Below are positions 52,570 to 61,811 of a DNA stretch of 64,000 bases, piece by piece; the stretch's first letter is position 1, and each line of letters begins with the position of its first letter. The stretch spans positions 62,001 to 126,000 of the forward strand of contig NZ_FNFO01000001.1 of assembly GCF_900100765.1 (NCBI RefSeq), written 5' to 3'. The notes beneath the pieces are model-generated. The model did not search any database. It saw nothing but the letters and a program-made list of their open reading frames with translations, and was not told where the DNA came from. Both the position numbers and the translations under genes were made by a program. Source of the stretch: Catalinimonas alkaloidigena (GTDB lineage Bacteria > Bacteroidota > Bacteroidia > Cytophagales > Flexibacteraceae).

Positions 52570-53598
52570 ATGATCCAGTTTATTCAAGATCTCTCGCGTC
52601 GTTCCGAAGAGGCGGCCGGGGGAAGCAGCAGGAGCGTTAGCGAAAGCGAAGCGCTTGATGCGTATTCGCGTGTGGTAACGACTGTCGCCGAGGACGTGAG
52701 TCCGGCCGTGGTCCACATCAAGGTAGCGACTGACGGGAAGGCGCGTCGCCGCTCGTCAGAACCATCCGGTGGGGCAGGCTCTGGTTTCCTGATTTCACCG
52801 GAGGGGTTTATTGTGACAAACAGTCATGTGGTGGCAGAAGCACGGCAGATGGAGATCGACTTGCCCGATGGCCGTTCGTACGAAGGGACGCTGGTCGGCA
52901 CCGATCCGGCCACTGACATCGCCGTGGTGCGCATCTTCGCCGATCACGTGCCTTACGTGCGATTTGGCGCGTCGGACCGCCTTCGGGTGGGGCAACTGGT
53001 GGTCGCCATTGGCAATCCCTATGGCTTTCAGTATACGGTAACGGCAGGCGTGGTGAGTGCCCTGGGCCGCACCATGCGTTCGTATGCTGGGCGGATGATC
53101 GATAACGTGATTCAAACCGATGCTGCGCTGAATCCCGGCAATTCCGGCGGGCCGCTGGTCAATGCGTCGGGCGAAGTAGTCGGCGTCAATACGGCCGTGA
53201 TCCGGATGGCGCAAGGCATCTGTTTCGCGGTAGCTTCGAATACGGCTGAGTATGTAGCTGCCAAGCTGATCACCGAAGGACGCGTCCGTCGGGGGTACCT
53301 CGGCATTGCCGGTCAGGTCTTCATGCTGCCGTTGCGGGTGATCCACTACAATCAGTTAGCTCAGAAAAGTGGTATTATGATTCAGCAGGTTCTCGCCGAT
53401 AGCGGTGCCGGAAACGAATCGTTACGCCCCGGCGACATTGTGGTTGGCTTCGGCGATCAGCTCGTAGAAAATATTGACGATTTGCATCGCCTCCTGGACG
53501 AGCGAACCATCGGCGTGCCTGCAACCCTGACTATTTTACGGAAGGGACGGAAAATGCAAGTGACGGTGGTCCCGGCAGAATACGATAACAGGAAGTAG
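52570..53598 (+). CDS. HtrA/DegP-like S1C serine protease
   Basis: A 342-residue protease. The catalytic triad is His86 (TNSHVVAE), Asp116 (DPATDIAVV) and Ser192 (NPGNSGGPLV). A single PDZ domain covers about 245-335 (SLRPGDIVVGFGDQ). There is no signal peptide or membrane anchor; residues 1-70 are polar, which is unusual for HtrA proteins. Start is ATG 52570 after GGAGAAAG. A terminator follows 33 bp after the stop. Confidence 0.9.
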   Translation: MIQFIQDLSRRSEEAAGGSSRSVSESEALDAYSRVVTTVAEDVSPAVVHIKVATDGKARRRSSEPSGGAGSGFLISPEGFIVTNSHVVAEARQMEIDLPDGRSYEGTLVGTDPATDIAVVRIFADHVPYVRFGASDRLRVGQLVVAIGNPYGFQYTVTAGVVSALGRTMRSYAGRMIDNVIQTDAALNPGNSGGPLVNASGEVVGVNTAVIRMAQGICFAVASNTAEYVAAKLITEGRVRRGYLGIAGQVFMLPLRVIHYNQLAQKSGIMIQQVLADSGAGNESLRPGDIVVGFGDQLVENIDDLHRLLDERTIGVPATLTILRKGRKMQVTVVPAEYDNRK

Positions 53599-53631
53599 GG
53601 CGTACGACCTTTCGCAGATGATTTCAACAAA

Positions 53632-53664
53632 AAAGGCGGTGTTTCTGTAACACCGCCTTTTTCT
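53632..53664. terminator. Bidirectional terminator between htrA-like and DUF1206 genes
   Basis: AAAGGCGGTGTT (53632-53643) pairs with AACACCGCCTTT (53649-53660), followed by TTCTT on the plus strand and by TTTTTT-rich sequence on the minus strand. It separates two convergent genes. Confidence 0.85.
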
Positions 53665-53683
53665 TATATCGTGATGGCTTTCG

Positions 53684-54499
53684 TCAGGCAATGGCAAAGC
53701 GTCCGTATTTGGCTTTAACGAACATAAAAATGCCATAACCGGTCAGACCGAGGGCCACTGCGGCCAGAAGCCACGGACCCGAAGTATTCTGCAGGAAGCT
53801 AAAGGCTTCGCTGGTGCCGCCCGCTTGGTTGGGGTTCGCTTCCACGGCTGCGCGGAAGAAGAAATACCCCACAATGCCCAGCACCACACCGCGGGCGATG
53901 TAGCCGACCTGCCCGGCGTGTTTGATAAACTCGCGCACTTTGTGCTCCAGATTCATGCTCTTTACGTTCTTCATGTAGTTCCCCGAGAGGGCGCGGTAAA
54001 TCTGGTAGATGCCTTTGGCAACCGTGCCGACCGCTACCAGTCCGACTAGCCACTGACCGAAAGGTTGTTCCAGCAGTTTAGAGACTAACAACTCGCGGCT
54101 GTCGCCACTACCCCCGGAACCTCCGGAGCCGCCCGATTGCCCGAAAAGCAGCGAAATGGCCGATATGGCCAGCGCCAGGTAAACCACGCCGCTAAACGCG
54201 TAACCCAGCCGGGTAGCGATGCCTTTCGCGTCGTTTCCTTTGTTATTCGGGTCTTTGATGGCTTGGATGAAACGCCATGTCACGTAGCCCAGCAAGCCGA
54301 ACGCTACCAGTCCAAGCAGAATTTGCCCGAAGGGTTGGGCCAGAATGGTTTTAAAAACACCGCTTTTGCCGGTGGTTTGGCCGCCGTTCCCGGTAGCTGC
54401 CATGGCCGCCAAGATGCCGACCAGGCAGTACACCACTCCTTTTGCGGCTACCCCGAATCGGGCGTAGTTCTCTATCCATTGTTCTTTATTAGTATCCAT
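53684..54499 (-). CDS. DUF1206 membrane protein
   Basis: A 271-residue protein made of three internal repeats, each with two membrane helices (for example ARFGVAAKGVVYCLVGILAAMA; ATRLGYAFSGVVYLALAI; AGQVGYIARGVVLGIVGYFFF). This is the DUF1206 fold. Function is unknown. A short hairpin lies just upstream. Confidence 0.88.
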   Translation of the reverse strand: MDTNKEQWIENYARFGVAAKGVVYCLVGILAAMAATGNGGQTTGKSGVFKTILAQPFGQILLGLVAFGLLGYVTWRFIQAIKDPNNKGNDAKGIATRLGYAFSGVVYLALAISAISLLFGQSGGSGGSGGSGDSRELLVSKLLEQPFGQWLVGLVAVGTVAKGIYQIYRALSGNYMKNVKSMNLEHKVREFIKHAGQVGYIARGVVLGIVGYFFFRAAVEANPNQAGGTSEAFSFLQNTSGPWLLAAVALGLTGYGIFMFVKAKYGRFAIA

Positions 54500-54603
54500 G
54501 AAGTAATAAGTTAGGGTTAGCGAGGGGAGCGCCCTCTCGGTTCTTATACGGGCAAGTCTCCGAAAAGGGTTGGGGCACTACTTACATGGCGGAAGACAAA
54601 AAA

Positions 54604-54630
54604 AGAAGGCTTCCTTCAAGGAAGCCTTCT
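54604..54630 (-). terminator. Terminator after the GNAT-nitrilase gene
   Basis: AGAAGGCTTCC (54604-54614) pairs perfectly with GGAAGCCTTCT (54620-54630), loop TTCAA. On the minus strand it is followed by TTTTTTT. It lies 26 bp past the stop of the gene at 54657. Confidence 0.92.
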
Positions 54631-54656
54631 GCGTACAAACTCTCAGAAATATTCGA

Positions 54657-56216
54657 TTACTTCACAATGGCGGGCTTTTTCCAGCTTACGGAGTACAGAT
54701 CGAGGCGGCGATCCAAGCGATTACGTACGCTACCGGTCGAGCTTAGTTCTTTCAGAAGCGTCAGGTCCAGGTCAGCAAACAGCACCATTTCGGTGTTGGG
54801 CGTAGCTTCTGCAATAATGGCATCGTGCGGAAATGCCAGGTCGGAAGGCGTAAACACCGCCGATTGCGAATACTGGATATCCATGTTTTCCACGTTCGGA
54901 AGGTTGCCGATGCTGCCGGTAATCACCACGTAACACTCGTTTTCGATGGCGCGGGCCTGTGCACAGCGTCGCACGCGGAGGTAAGCATTCTTGGTATCGG
55001 TCCAATAGGGCACGAACAGAATTTCCATGTCCTGATCGGCCAGAATGCGCGCCAGCTCCGGAAATTCCACGTCGTAACAGATCAGAACCCCGATTTTACA
55101 AACGTCTGTTTCAAATACGTGCAGCTTTTCGCCACCGCGCAATCCCCAGGAGCCCAGCTCGTCGGGCGTAATGTGCAGCTTATACTGCATTTCGTGGGTG
55201 CCATCACGACGGCAGAGGTACGATACATTGTGCAGCTTCTGGTCGATGTACTGCGGCATAGAGCCGGAAATGATGTTCACGTTGTAGGCCAATGCCAACT
55301 GCACCATCCGTTCGCGAATTTCTTCGGTATAATCGGCCAGGATACGCACCGCTTCCGAAGCGCTGGCGGCATCGAACAGGGCCATGAGTGGGGCATTGAA
55401 AAATTCCGGAAATACCACAAAGTCGGCATTGTAACCGCCTACGGTATCCACAAAATATTCTACCTGCCGCATCAGGTCGTCGAGGTTGGCTACAGGACGC
55501 ATCTGCCATTGCACGACCCCGACGCGGGCGGTCGTCTTCTTGTTCCCGATCAGCTTTTCTTCCTCTTCTTCGTACTGGAGGTTGAACCATTCGAGCAAAA
55601 CGGCAAAGCCTCGCGAATCTTTGTCGGCGGGCATGTAATTGCGGGCGATTTTGCGCGGGTTGAATTCGTTGCTCAACTGGAACGTAAGCACCGGATCGTA
55701 GATCTCCCGGTTCTTGACCTTCTCCACATACTCAGAAGGCTTCATTGTGTTTGCGTAGTTCTTGTAGCCGGGCAGGCGGCCGCCCACGATGATGGCTTCC
55801 AGGTTGAGGTTGACACACAGTTCTTTCCGGGCGTCGTACAGGCGGCGGCCCAGGCGCATGTCCTGGTAGTCGGGGTGGACAAACAGGTCGACACCGTAGA
55901 GTGTGTCTCCTTCGGGGTCGTGTGTGGTCAACAGCCCTTTGCCGGTAATTTCTTCGTACGTGTGCTTGTCGCCGAACTTGGAGTAATCCACGATAACGCT
56001 GAGCGCCGCGGCCGCGACCTTGCCATTGTCTTCGATGCAAATTTGCCCGTCGGGAAAGCGCTTGAGTTGGGCCGAAAACTCTTTCTTTGTCCAGGAACCT
56101 CCCAGGTTGGAGTAAACGGCATCCATAATCTCTTTGATGTCCTGGTAATCGGAGAGCTTCAGGTTGCGGAGCCTTAATTTATGTGCGGTTGGAACTTCAA
56201 CACCATTCGAATTCAT
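54657..56216 (-). CDS. GNAT acetyltransferase-carbon-nitrogen hydrolase fusion
   Basis: A 519-residue two-domain protein. Residues ~14-195 form a GNAT acetyltransferase (VHPDYQDMRLGRRLYDARKE). Residues ~230-505 form a nitrilase-superfamily amidase with Glu271 (VVFPEFFNAPL), Lys346 (MQYKLHITPDE) and Cys380 (IGVLICYDVEFPELA). Such fusions are known in many bacteria; the substrate is not known to me. It ends before a terminator and has no partner in an operon. Confidence 0.88.
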   Translation of the reverse strand: MNSNGVEVPTAHKLRLRNLKLSDYQDIKEIMDAVYSNLGGSWTKKEFSAQLKRFPDGQICIEDNGKVAAAALSVIVDYSKFGDKHTYEEITGKGLLTTHDPEGDTLYGVDLFVHPDYQDMRLGRRLYDARKELCVNLNLEAIIVGGRLPGYKNYANTMKPSEYVEKVKNREIYDPVLTFQLSNEFNPRKIARNYMPADKDSRGFAVLLEWFNLQYEEEEEKLIGNKKTTARVGVVQWQMRPVANLDDLMRQVEYFVDTVGGYNADFVVFPEFFNAPLMALFDAASASEAVRILADYTEEIRERMVQLALAYNVNIISGSMPQYIDQKLHNVSYLCRRDGTHEMQYKLHITPDELGSWGLRGGEKLHVFETDVCKIGVLICYDVEFPELARILADQDMEILFVPYWTDTKNAYLRVRRCAQARAIENECYVVITGSIGNLPNVENMDIQYSQSAVFTPSDLAFPHDAIIAEATPNTEMVLFADLDLTLLKELSSTGSVRNRLDRRLDLYSVSWKKPAIVK

Positions 56217-56385
56217 ACAAAATCAATTATCGGTTTCAAGTCAGAGGATGCTAAATATAGCGCTAAACGCACGGAGCGAGCACTATTCTTCAAAGCAAAA
56301 ATTTACGGAAAGCGTTCAGTACAAGCGCCCCGGCGTAGGCCTTCTTTGTTTCAAACGGGGCGAGGCGACAGCAGGTTAATAAAAA

Positions 56386-56405
56386 ACCCGGCGGGAAGGC
56401 CGGGT
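56386..56405 (-). terminator. Terminator after DUF5606
   Basis: ACCCGGC (56386-56392) pairs with GCCGGGT (56399-56405), loop GGGAAG. On the minus strand six or more T residues follow. It closes the engB-DUF5606 operon. Confidence 0.85.
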
Positions 56406-56422
56406 GGAGATTTTGTAGCGCG

Positions 56423-56896
56423 TTATTCTTGTTCTTCTGCGTCGCCGGACGACGCCACTTCGCTGGGCGTCGGCTCGTCTTCGGCGGCCGGTTCTTCCTG
56501 AAACAAGTCGGCGCGGTGCTCGGCCAACAGGTTGTACCAGACCAGCAGCTTGCGCATATCCGAGACGTAGACCCGATCTTGATCGTAATTGGGCAGCGCC
56601 TGTTCCATAAAGGCACGCAACTCGTCTTCGGAGGCATCTTTAGAAGAGAGGGGGGCGGTGCTTCCGTCGTACGATTGGTACAGTTGTTCCATCACCCGCT
56701 CCAGCGGAACGGAGCCTTCCTCGTCGGTTGTGTACATCGAAATCTCTTTCAGAAGCGATACGCGCGTAGAAGGACCGGCTGCAAACCGACCTCCCTTGCC
56801 GTCGACCGGCTCCAGAATGACTCCTGAGCGGGTCGGTTTGACGATGCGAAACAGCCCGCCCTTGCCCGATACGGTTGCAATCTCTTTTAAATCCAT
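56423..56896 (-). CDS. DUF5606 domain protein
   Basis: A 157-residue protein of the DUF5606 family, typical of Bacteroidota. The conserved beginning is MDLKEIATVSGKGGLFRIVKPTRSG. The C-terminal ~30 residues are acidic (EEPAAEDEPTPSEVASSGDAEEQE is the last stretch). Its function is unknown. It follows engB by 12 bp, so the two may cooperate in ribosome assembly, which is inference. Confidence 0.82.
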   Translation of the reverse strand: MDLKEIATVSGKGGLFRIVKPTRSGVILEPVDGKGGRFAAGPSTRVSLLKEISMYTTDEEGSVPLERVMEQLYQSYDGSTAPLSSKDASEDELRAFMEQALPNYDQDRVYVSDMRKLLVWYNLLAEHRADLFQEEPAAEDEPTPSEVASSGDAEEQE

Positions 56897-56908
56897 AGAA
56901 ATGTAAGG

Positions 56909-57541
56909 TTACTTAGAAAGACGTGAATAGGTTGAAAGCGAAGGATCGAAATCCTGATTGACTTGATAAATAAACGATAACAGGTCGTCGCGACCGGTGG
57001 AGTGCTCTGCCGAGGTCACAAAACGCAGGGGGAGTTCGGCCCAGGTTTTTTGCAACTCTTTTTCGTAGTCGGCTACGTGTAGCGCGCCCTGCGAGGCCGA
57101 AAGCTTATCGGCCTTGGTAAAGGTCAGGGCAAACGGGATCTGCTCCTGCGCCAGCCACGCCATAAAATCCAGATCGTTTTTGACGGGCTTGTGCCGAATG
57201 TCGATCAGCATAAATACACACAGCAGGTTGGGGCGGAACTTCAGGTAATCGGCCGTCATCTGCTGCCAGCCCCCCCGGATGCGCTTGCCTACCTTGGCCC
57301 AGCCGTAGCCCGGCAAATCCACCAGATACCAGCTCCCGTCGATCAGAAAGTGGTTGATTAGCTGGGTTTTACCCGGCGTCGATGAGGTTTTGGCCAGCTT
57401 GCGGCGACTGGTCAGCATGTTGATCAGCGAAGACTTGCCCACGTTCGAGCGCCCGATAAAAGCATACTCGGGCTTGTCGGGAGGAGGACAAGCTTGATAA
57501 TCGGTATTGCTTACTAGAAACTGCGCGTCACGTACCTGCAT
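56909..57541 (-). CDS. engB: Ribosome biogenesis GTPase YsxC/EngB
   Basis: A 210-residue GTPase needed for large-subunit assembly. G1 is GRSNVGKSSLINML, G2 STPGKTQ, G3 DLPGYGWAKVGK and G4 TKADK. Start ATG 57541 has TAATTTTG ending 4 bp upstream, predicting a leaderless transcript. It is followed by DUF5606. Confidence 0.94.
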   Translation of the reverse strand: MQVRDAQFLVSNTDYQACPPPDKPEYAFIGRSNVGKSSLINMLTSRRKLAKTSSTPGKTQLINHFLIDGSWYLVDLPGYGWAKVGKRIRGGWQQMTADYLKFRPNLLCVFMLIDIRHKPVKNDLDFMAWLAQEQIPFALTFTKADKLSASQGALHVADYEKELQKTWAELPLRFVTSAEHSTGRDDLLSFIYQVNQDFDPSLSTYSRLSK

Positions 57542-57545
57542 GGCA

Positions 57546-57553
57546 CAAAATTA
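57546..57553 (-). promoter_or_regulatory. -7 box of engB
   Basis: TAATTTTG on the minus strand (complement of CAAAATTA), 4 bp before the engB ATG. The -33 element is not evident. Confidence 0.45.
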
Positions 57554-57696
57554 ACTCATTTCTGGGGAACCTAGGGGAAGTTTAACGCCCAACCCCGTGT
57601 GGGCATTGTGTGCAGCCCGCTTTCTTTGTCAAACCTTACGCTCTGAGGCTCAAGACCATTCGGAACAGAAGGGGGAACCGCCTTATTTTGTAGCGT

Positions 57697-59325
57697 ATGT
57701 GTTACTGGAACAGAATTTTGGGAGCGGCACTGGTGGGTATTGCCCTGGTAGGAGAGGGCACTGCACAGTCGCGGGGGCAGTTGCGGCGGCTGGAAGCCAC
57801 TGGCGAAGAAGCCCTGGCCGACCAGCACTATGCGCAGGCGTTGGCGACCTACACGCACCTGCACCATGCGCGTCCGGAACGCAGCCGTTACCTGATTCAG
57901 ATGGCCGTGTGCCACGCTCAACTGGGGCGCAAAAAGCAGGCGCTCGAACTGCTGGAAGAGGCCACCCAACGTACGGACACGGAAGCTGATCTGTGGTATT
58001 ACCTGGGGCGGGCGTATCACTTGAACCACCGGTTTGACGAGGCACGTAAGTCTTACGAATTATACAAGCACGCGATTGACGAACGCGATGTAGAGCGCCG
58101 CCGGGAAATCGACGACTACATCCGCCAGTGTACCAACGGCCTGCAGCTGGCCTCTTCGCCGGCCGCGGTGGAAGTACGCAATTTGGGGCACGACATCAAC
58201 AGCCCTTATGCGGAATATGTCCCCTTGGTGTCGAACGACGGACAGGAACTGATCTTTACATCGCGACGGCCCAACTCCACCGGAGGTGCTCAGGACCCGG
58301 TCACAGGTACTTTCTACGAAGATATTTACGTATCGCACCTTCGGGAGGGTCGCTGGACGCCCCCCCACAGCCTTTCGCCCGAAGTCAATACGCCCTTTCA
58401 CGACGCCGCGGTGGGTCGTTCTGCCGACGGGCAGAAGTTGTTTCTGTATCGCTCAGAGGGGCGAGGTTTTGTGGGCCATGCGGAAGATCTGTACGTCAGC
58501 TACCGAAACGGGACCAACTGGAGCACCCCCGTACCGCTGAGTGCGCGCATCAATTCAGCATTCTACGAACCCAGCGCCACCGTTTCGCCTGACGAGCAGT
58601 GGCTGTTCTTTTCCAGCGACCGCCCCGACGGACTCGGGGGGACGGACCTGTACATGGCGCGTCGCTTGCCCGACGGCCAGTGGGCGCTACCCCGCAACCT
58701 GGGACCACGCATCAACACACCCTACGACGAAGAATCGCCTTTTATGCACGTGGACGGGCGCACGCTCTACTTCAGTTCCAAGGGACATACGTCGGTGGGC
58801 GGCTTCGACATCTTCCGCACGGAATACGATCCGGTGCACGACGAATGGTCGGAGCCGGTCAATCTGGGTTTCCCGATCAACACGGCCGACGACGACCTGT
58901 ATTTCATCAGTAATCTGGCAGGTACTCGTTTTTACTTCTCGGCTTCGCGCGACGACAGCTTCGGCGAATACGACATCTACGAAGCACAACCGCTGAGCAT
59001 CGAGCCGGTAGTGGTCAAAGGGCTGATTCAGGTGAAGGAAACCAAGAAACCGGCGGACGCCATCGTTACCGCCTATAACCCGCAGACGGGGGATGTGTTG
59101 GGCATCAGCCATACGCAAAACGGCGCGTTTTTGTTCATTCTGCCGCCGGGTACCCTCTGCGAAATCAGCGTACGTGCGGAAGGATATCACGACGTGCGGC
59201 GAGCACTGCGTTTAGAGCCTCAAGTCGACTATACATTGCCTGAAAATCAGATTCATGTGCAGTTACAGCGGGCCGAACCCACTTCGGTCATTCTGCCGAC
59301 CTCTTTGCCAACGAGGAAAGAATGA
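57697..59325 (+). CDS. PorE-like periplasmic TPR/beta-propeller protein without OmpA domain
   Basis: A 542-residue exported protein. A signal peptide (RILGAALVGIALVGEGTAQ) is followed by TPR-like helices (~25-140) and a WD40/PD40 beta-propeller (about 155-440, with repeats such as LIFTSRRPNS, LFFSSDRPDGLGGTDLY and LYFSSKGHTSVGGFDIF). A carboxypeptidase-regulatory-like domain (~440-525) follows. The C-terminal OmpA domain found in PorE and in its downstream paralogue is missing. The gene directly precedes that paralogue after 283 bp. Confidence 0.85.
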   Translation: MCYWNRILGAALVGIALVGEGTAQSRGQLRRLEATGEEALADQHYAQALATYTHLHHARPERSRYLIQMAVCHAQLGRKKQALELLEEATQRTDTEADLWYYLGRAYHLNHRFDEARKSYELYKHAIDERDVERRREIDDYIRQCTNGLQLASSPAAVEVRNLGHDINSPYAEYVPLVSNDGQELIFTSRRPNSTGGAQDPVTGTFYEDIYVSHLREGRWTPPHSLSPEVNTPFHDAAVGRSADGQKLFLYRSEGRGFVGHAEDLYVSYRNGTNWSTPVPLSARINSAFYEPSATVSPDEQWLFFSSDRPDGLGGTDLYMARRLPDGQWALPRNLGPRINTPYDEESPFMHVDGRTLYFSSKGHTSVGGFDIFRTEYDPVHDEWSEPVNLGFPINTADDDLYFISNLAGTRFYFSASRDDSFGEYDIYEAQPLSIEPVVVKGLIQVKETKKPADAIVTAYNPQTGDVLGISHTQNGAFLFILPPGTLCEISVRAEGYHDVRRALRLEPQVDYTLPENQIHVQLQRAEPTSVILPTSLPTRKE

Positions 59326-59608
59326 GGCGTGAGTAGGCAAATTGTGGCAGAAGCCTGACTGACATTACATTAAGGCAACCAACGGGGTTTTCAGGGATTT
59401 TAGCAAACTGTTTTCTTTACATCAGAAGCCTTGAAAATCTTCTGGTTATCTTCTCTGAAACGAAGTGAATGCCGAAGAAAGGAAAAAAAGTCGAAACGGT
59501 GCGGTAGTGAAGTCAGGCGCTGTCATCTCTAGCACAGACCCGGCGGTGAGCCATTTGGGCGCAAACCGGCACTACAACGTACATCGGACATAAAATCAAT
59601 GCATTGAA

Positions 59609-61633
59609 ATGCTTTACAGACGTCTCTTAATCTTTCTGATTATCAGTGTGCTGACCACGCTTACTACAACAGTATGGGCGCAGGATGCTGATCTGGTAGC
59701 CATTGCTGACGAACAGTACAACTTCGGTGACAAGCGGGATGCCGGCGAAACGTACCGCCAGGCGCTGGGGATTAACCCCGACAACGTTCGTGCAAACTAC
59801 ATGGCAGGCATTTGCTACCTGGAAACCATCCACAAAGAGAAAGCCCTGACGTACTTGTTGAAAGCGTATGAACTGGCTCCTGAAATCTCTCCGGACATTC
59901 TGTACCTGATTGCGCGTGCCTACCACTACGGCGAACAGTTCGACGAAGCCATTGGCTATTACCAGCGCTATCTCTCCGACGTTGAAGCTAAAAAAGGGCA
60001 GCAGTATTCGAAATCGAAGGCCCAGGAGCTGACCAAGCAGACCGAACGCAACATTTACGAGTGTAACGTGGGCAAGGAGTTGATGGCCAGTCCGGTGCCG
60101 ATGGACATCACCAGCATTAGCGAAGCGGTCAATACAGTAGAACTGGAATATGCTCCTGCCATTACGTCTGACGAATCATTCATGATTTTCACGTCGCGCC
60201 GGGCCGGCGGGATGAGCCCTGACAAAGCCAACGATAACCTCTTTTACGAAGATATTTACATCACACACCGGCAGAACGGTAAGTGGAACGCCCCCAAATT
60301 GCTGGAAGGGGTCAATACGGAAACCCACGATGCCAGCATCAACATTTCGCCGGACGGAAGCATGCTGATGCTGTACCAGGACGACAACGGGGGCGACATC
60401 TTTGTGAGTTACAAAGAAAAGAAAGAGGACGAGTGGTCGAAGCCACGGCCCATCAGCGACAACGTGAACTCGGAATTCCGGGAGAGTGCAGCTTCTATCT
60501 CGGCCGATGGCAAGCGTCTGTTTTTCACCAGCGACCGCCCGGGGGGCTATGGTGGAGCCGACATTTACATGAGCGAGGCGTACGGTAAAAACAAATGGGG
60601 GCAACCCGTCAACCTGGGGCCGGCCATCAACTCGGAATACGACGACGACAGTCCTGTATTGAGTTACGACGGCACTACGCTCTACTTCTCCTCCAAAGGA
60701 CACCGGGGCATGGGCGGTTTCGACGTGTTTAAGTCGGAGTGGAACGACTCAAGCGGGACCTGGATGAACGCTGAAAACCTGGGCTATCCGATCAACACGC
60801 CCGACGACGACGATCATTATACTGTATCAGCCGATGGCATGCGCGCCTACTATGCTTCGGTGAAAGACAACATCGGGGTCGGCGATATGGACATCTTTAT
60901 GATCACAGCAAAAGATCCGGAAGAGGTTGATTCGGTCGAAGCCAAAAAACCGCAGGTCGCCGAGAAAGCACCCGAAAAACCAGCCGTTGCCCCGCAGCCC
61001 CAGCCTGAATTGCAGCCGGTGGTGTGCCAGATCGTTGTGACCGATGCTACTGGCGCTCCGCTCGATGCCCAGATCATCCTGCAACCTGCCACCGAAACGG
61101 GCTTTGAAAGCATCAAGACTGGTACGTTCCGTAAAGACTTTATGCTGAAGGAATCAAAGGCGATGCAGGTAACCGTCCGGAAGGAAGGCTACATGTTTCA
61201 GACCATCGATCTGACCGTACCGGCCGCACAAGCCGGCAAGGCCCAGCAGATCACGAAAGGCGTACGCCTCCAGCCCGTGACGGCCGGGGTGCGGCGCATC
61301 CTGCGCAACATTTACTTCGAGTTCGACAAGGTGCACCTGCGTCCTGAATCGCACGACGAGCTGGCAAAACTGGAGCAGATCATGCGCGAAAATCCGACCA
61401 TCACGGTCGAGATCGCCGGGCACACCGACAAAATTGGGACGTGGGATTACAACAAAGAGCTTTCGCTGCGCCGGGCTCAGTCAGTACGCGCGTGGCTGAT
61501 CGGCCGGGGCATCGACGGGAGCCGCATCAAAGCCGTAGGCTATGGTGAAACGCGTCCGCTGGCCTCGAACGACGACGAAGAAGAAGGCCGCGAGCTAAAC
61601 CGCCGTACCGAGTTTGTGGTCCTGACGCGCTAA
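59609..61633 (+). CDS. OmpA-family PorE-like protein
   Basis: A 674-residue protein with the PorE domain order: signal peptide (LLIFLIISVLTTLTTTVWAQ), TPR (~30-145), beta-propeller (~165-440), carboxypeptidase-regulatory-like domain (~470-550) and a peptidoglycan-binding OmpA domain (~560-674; VEIAGHTDKIGTWDYNKELSLRRAQSV, seen in part). In the T9SS, PorE anchors the outer-membrane ring to peptidoglycan. Other PD40-OmpA proteins share this design, so PorE itself is likely but not proven. Confidence 0.85.
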   Translation: MLYRRLLIFLIISVLTTLTTTVWAQDADLVAIADEQYNFGDKRDAGETYRQALGINPDNVRANYMAGICYLETIHKEKALTYLLKAYELAPEISPDILYLIARAYHYGEQFDEAIGYYQRYLSDVEAKKGQQYSKSKAQELTKQTERNIYECNVGKELMASPVPMDITSISEAVNTVELEYAPAITSDESFMIFTSRRAGGMSPDKANDNLFYEDIYITHRQNGKWNAPKLLEGVNTETHDASINISPDGSMLMLYQDDNGGDIFVSYKEKKEDEWSKPRPISDNVNSEFRESAASISADGKRLFFTSDRPGGYGGADIYMSEAYGKNKWGQPVNLGPAINSEYDDDSPVLSYDGTTLYFSSKGHRGMGGFDVFKSEWNDSSGTWMNAENLGYPINTPDDDDHYTVSADGMRAYYASVKDNIGVGDMDIFMITAKDPEEVDSVEAKKPQVAEKAPEKPAVAPQPQPELQPVVCQIVVTDATGAPLDAQIILQPATETGFESIKTGTFRKDFMLKESKAMQVTVRKEGYMFQTIDLTVPAAQAGKAQQITKGVRLQPVTAGVRRILRNIYFEFDKVHLRPESHDELAKLEQIMRENPTITVEIAGHTDKIGTWDYNKELSLRRAQSVRAWLIGRGIDGSRIKAVGYGETRPLASNDDEEEGRELNRRTEFVVLTR

Positions 61634-61811
61634 ACCCCTCTTCATCAGTAGGGTAAGCCTTTATAGAGACCATCGGCTCTAGCTTTCAGCAAGGAGCCTA
61701 CAAGGGTTTTCTGAAGCCCCAGGCTGCCGTTTTCCGGTATTTCCTGTAATCTTGCACAACTTTTCGTGCGGTTGCTGGGTTTGAACAGACAAGCAACCAA
61801 TTCCCGGAATT

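Noticed and set aside
54825-56177. 450-codon open frame opposite the GNAT-nitrilase gene
   Set aside because: Antisense shadow of a protein with intact catalytic residues in the other strand; no start context or domain.
59326-59608. 283-bp gap between the two PorE-like genes
   Set aside because: Searched for RNA, promoter or a split gene remnant such as an OmpA domain for the upstream protein; none found, so I see nothing definable in it.
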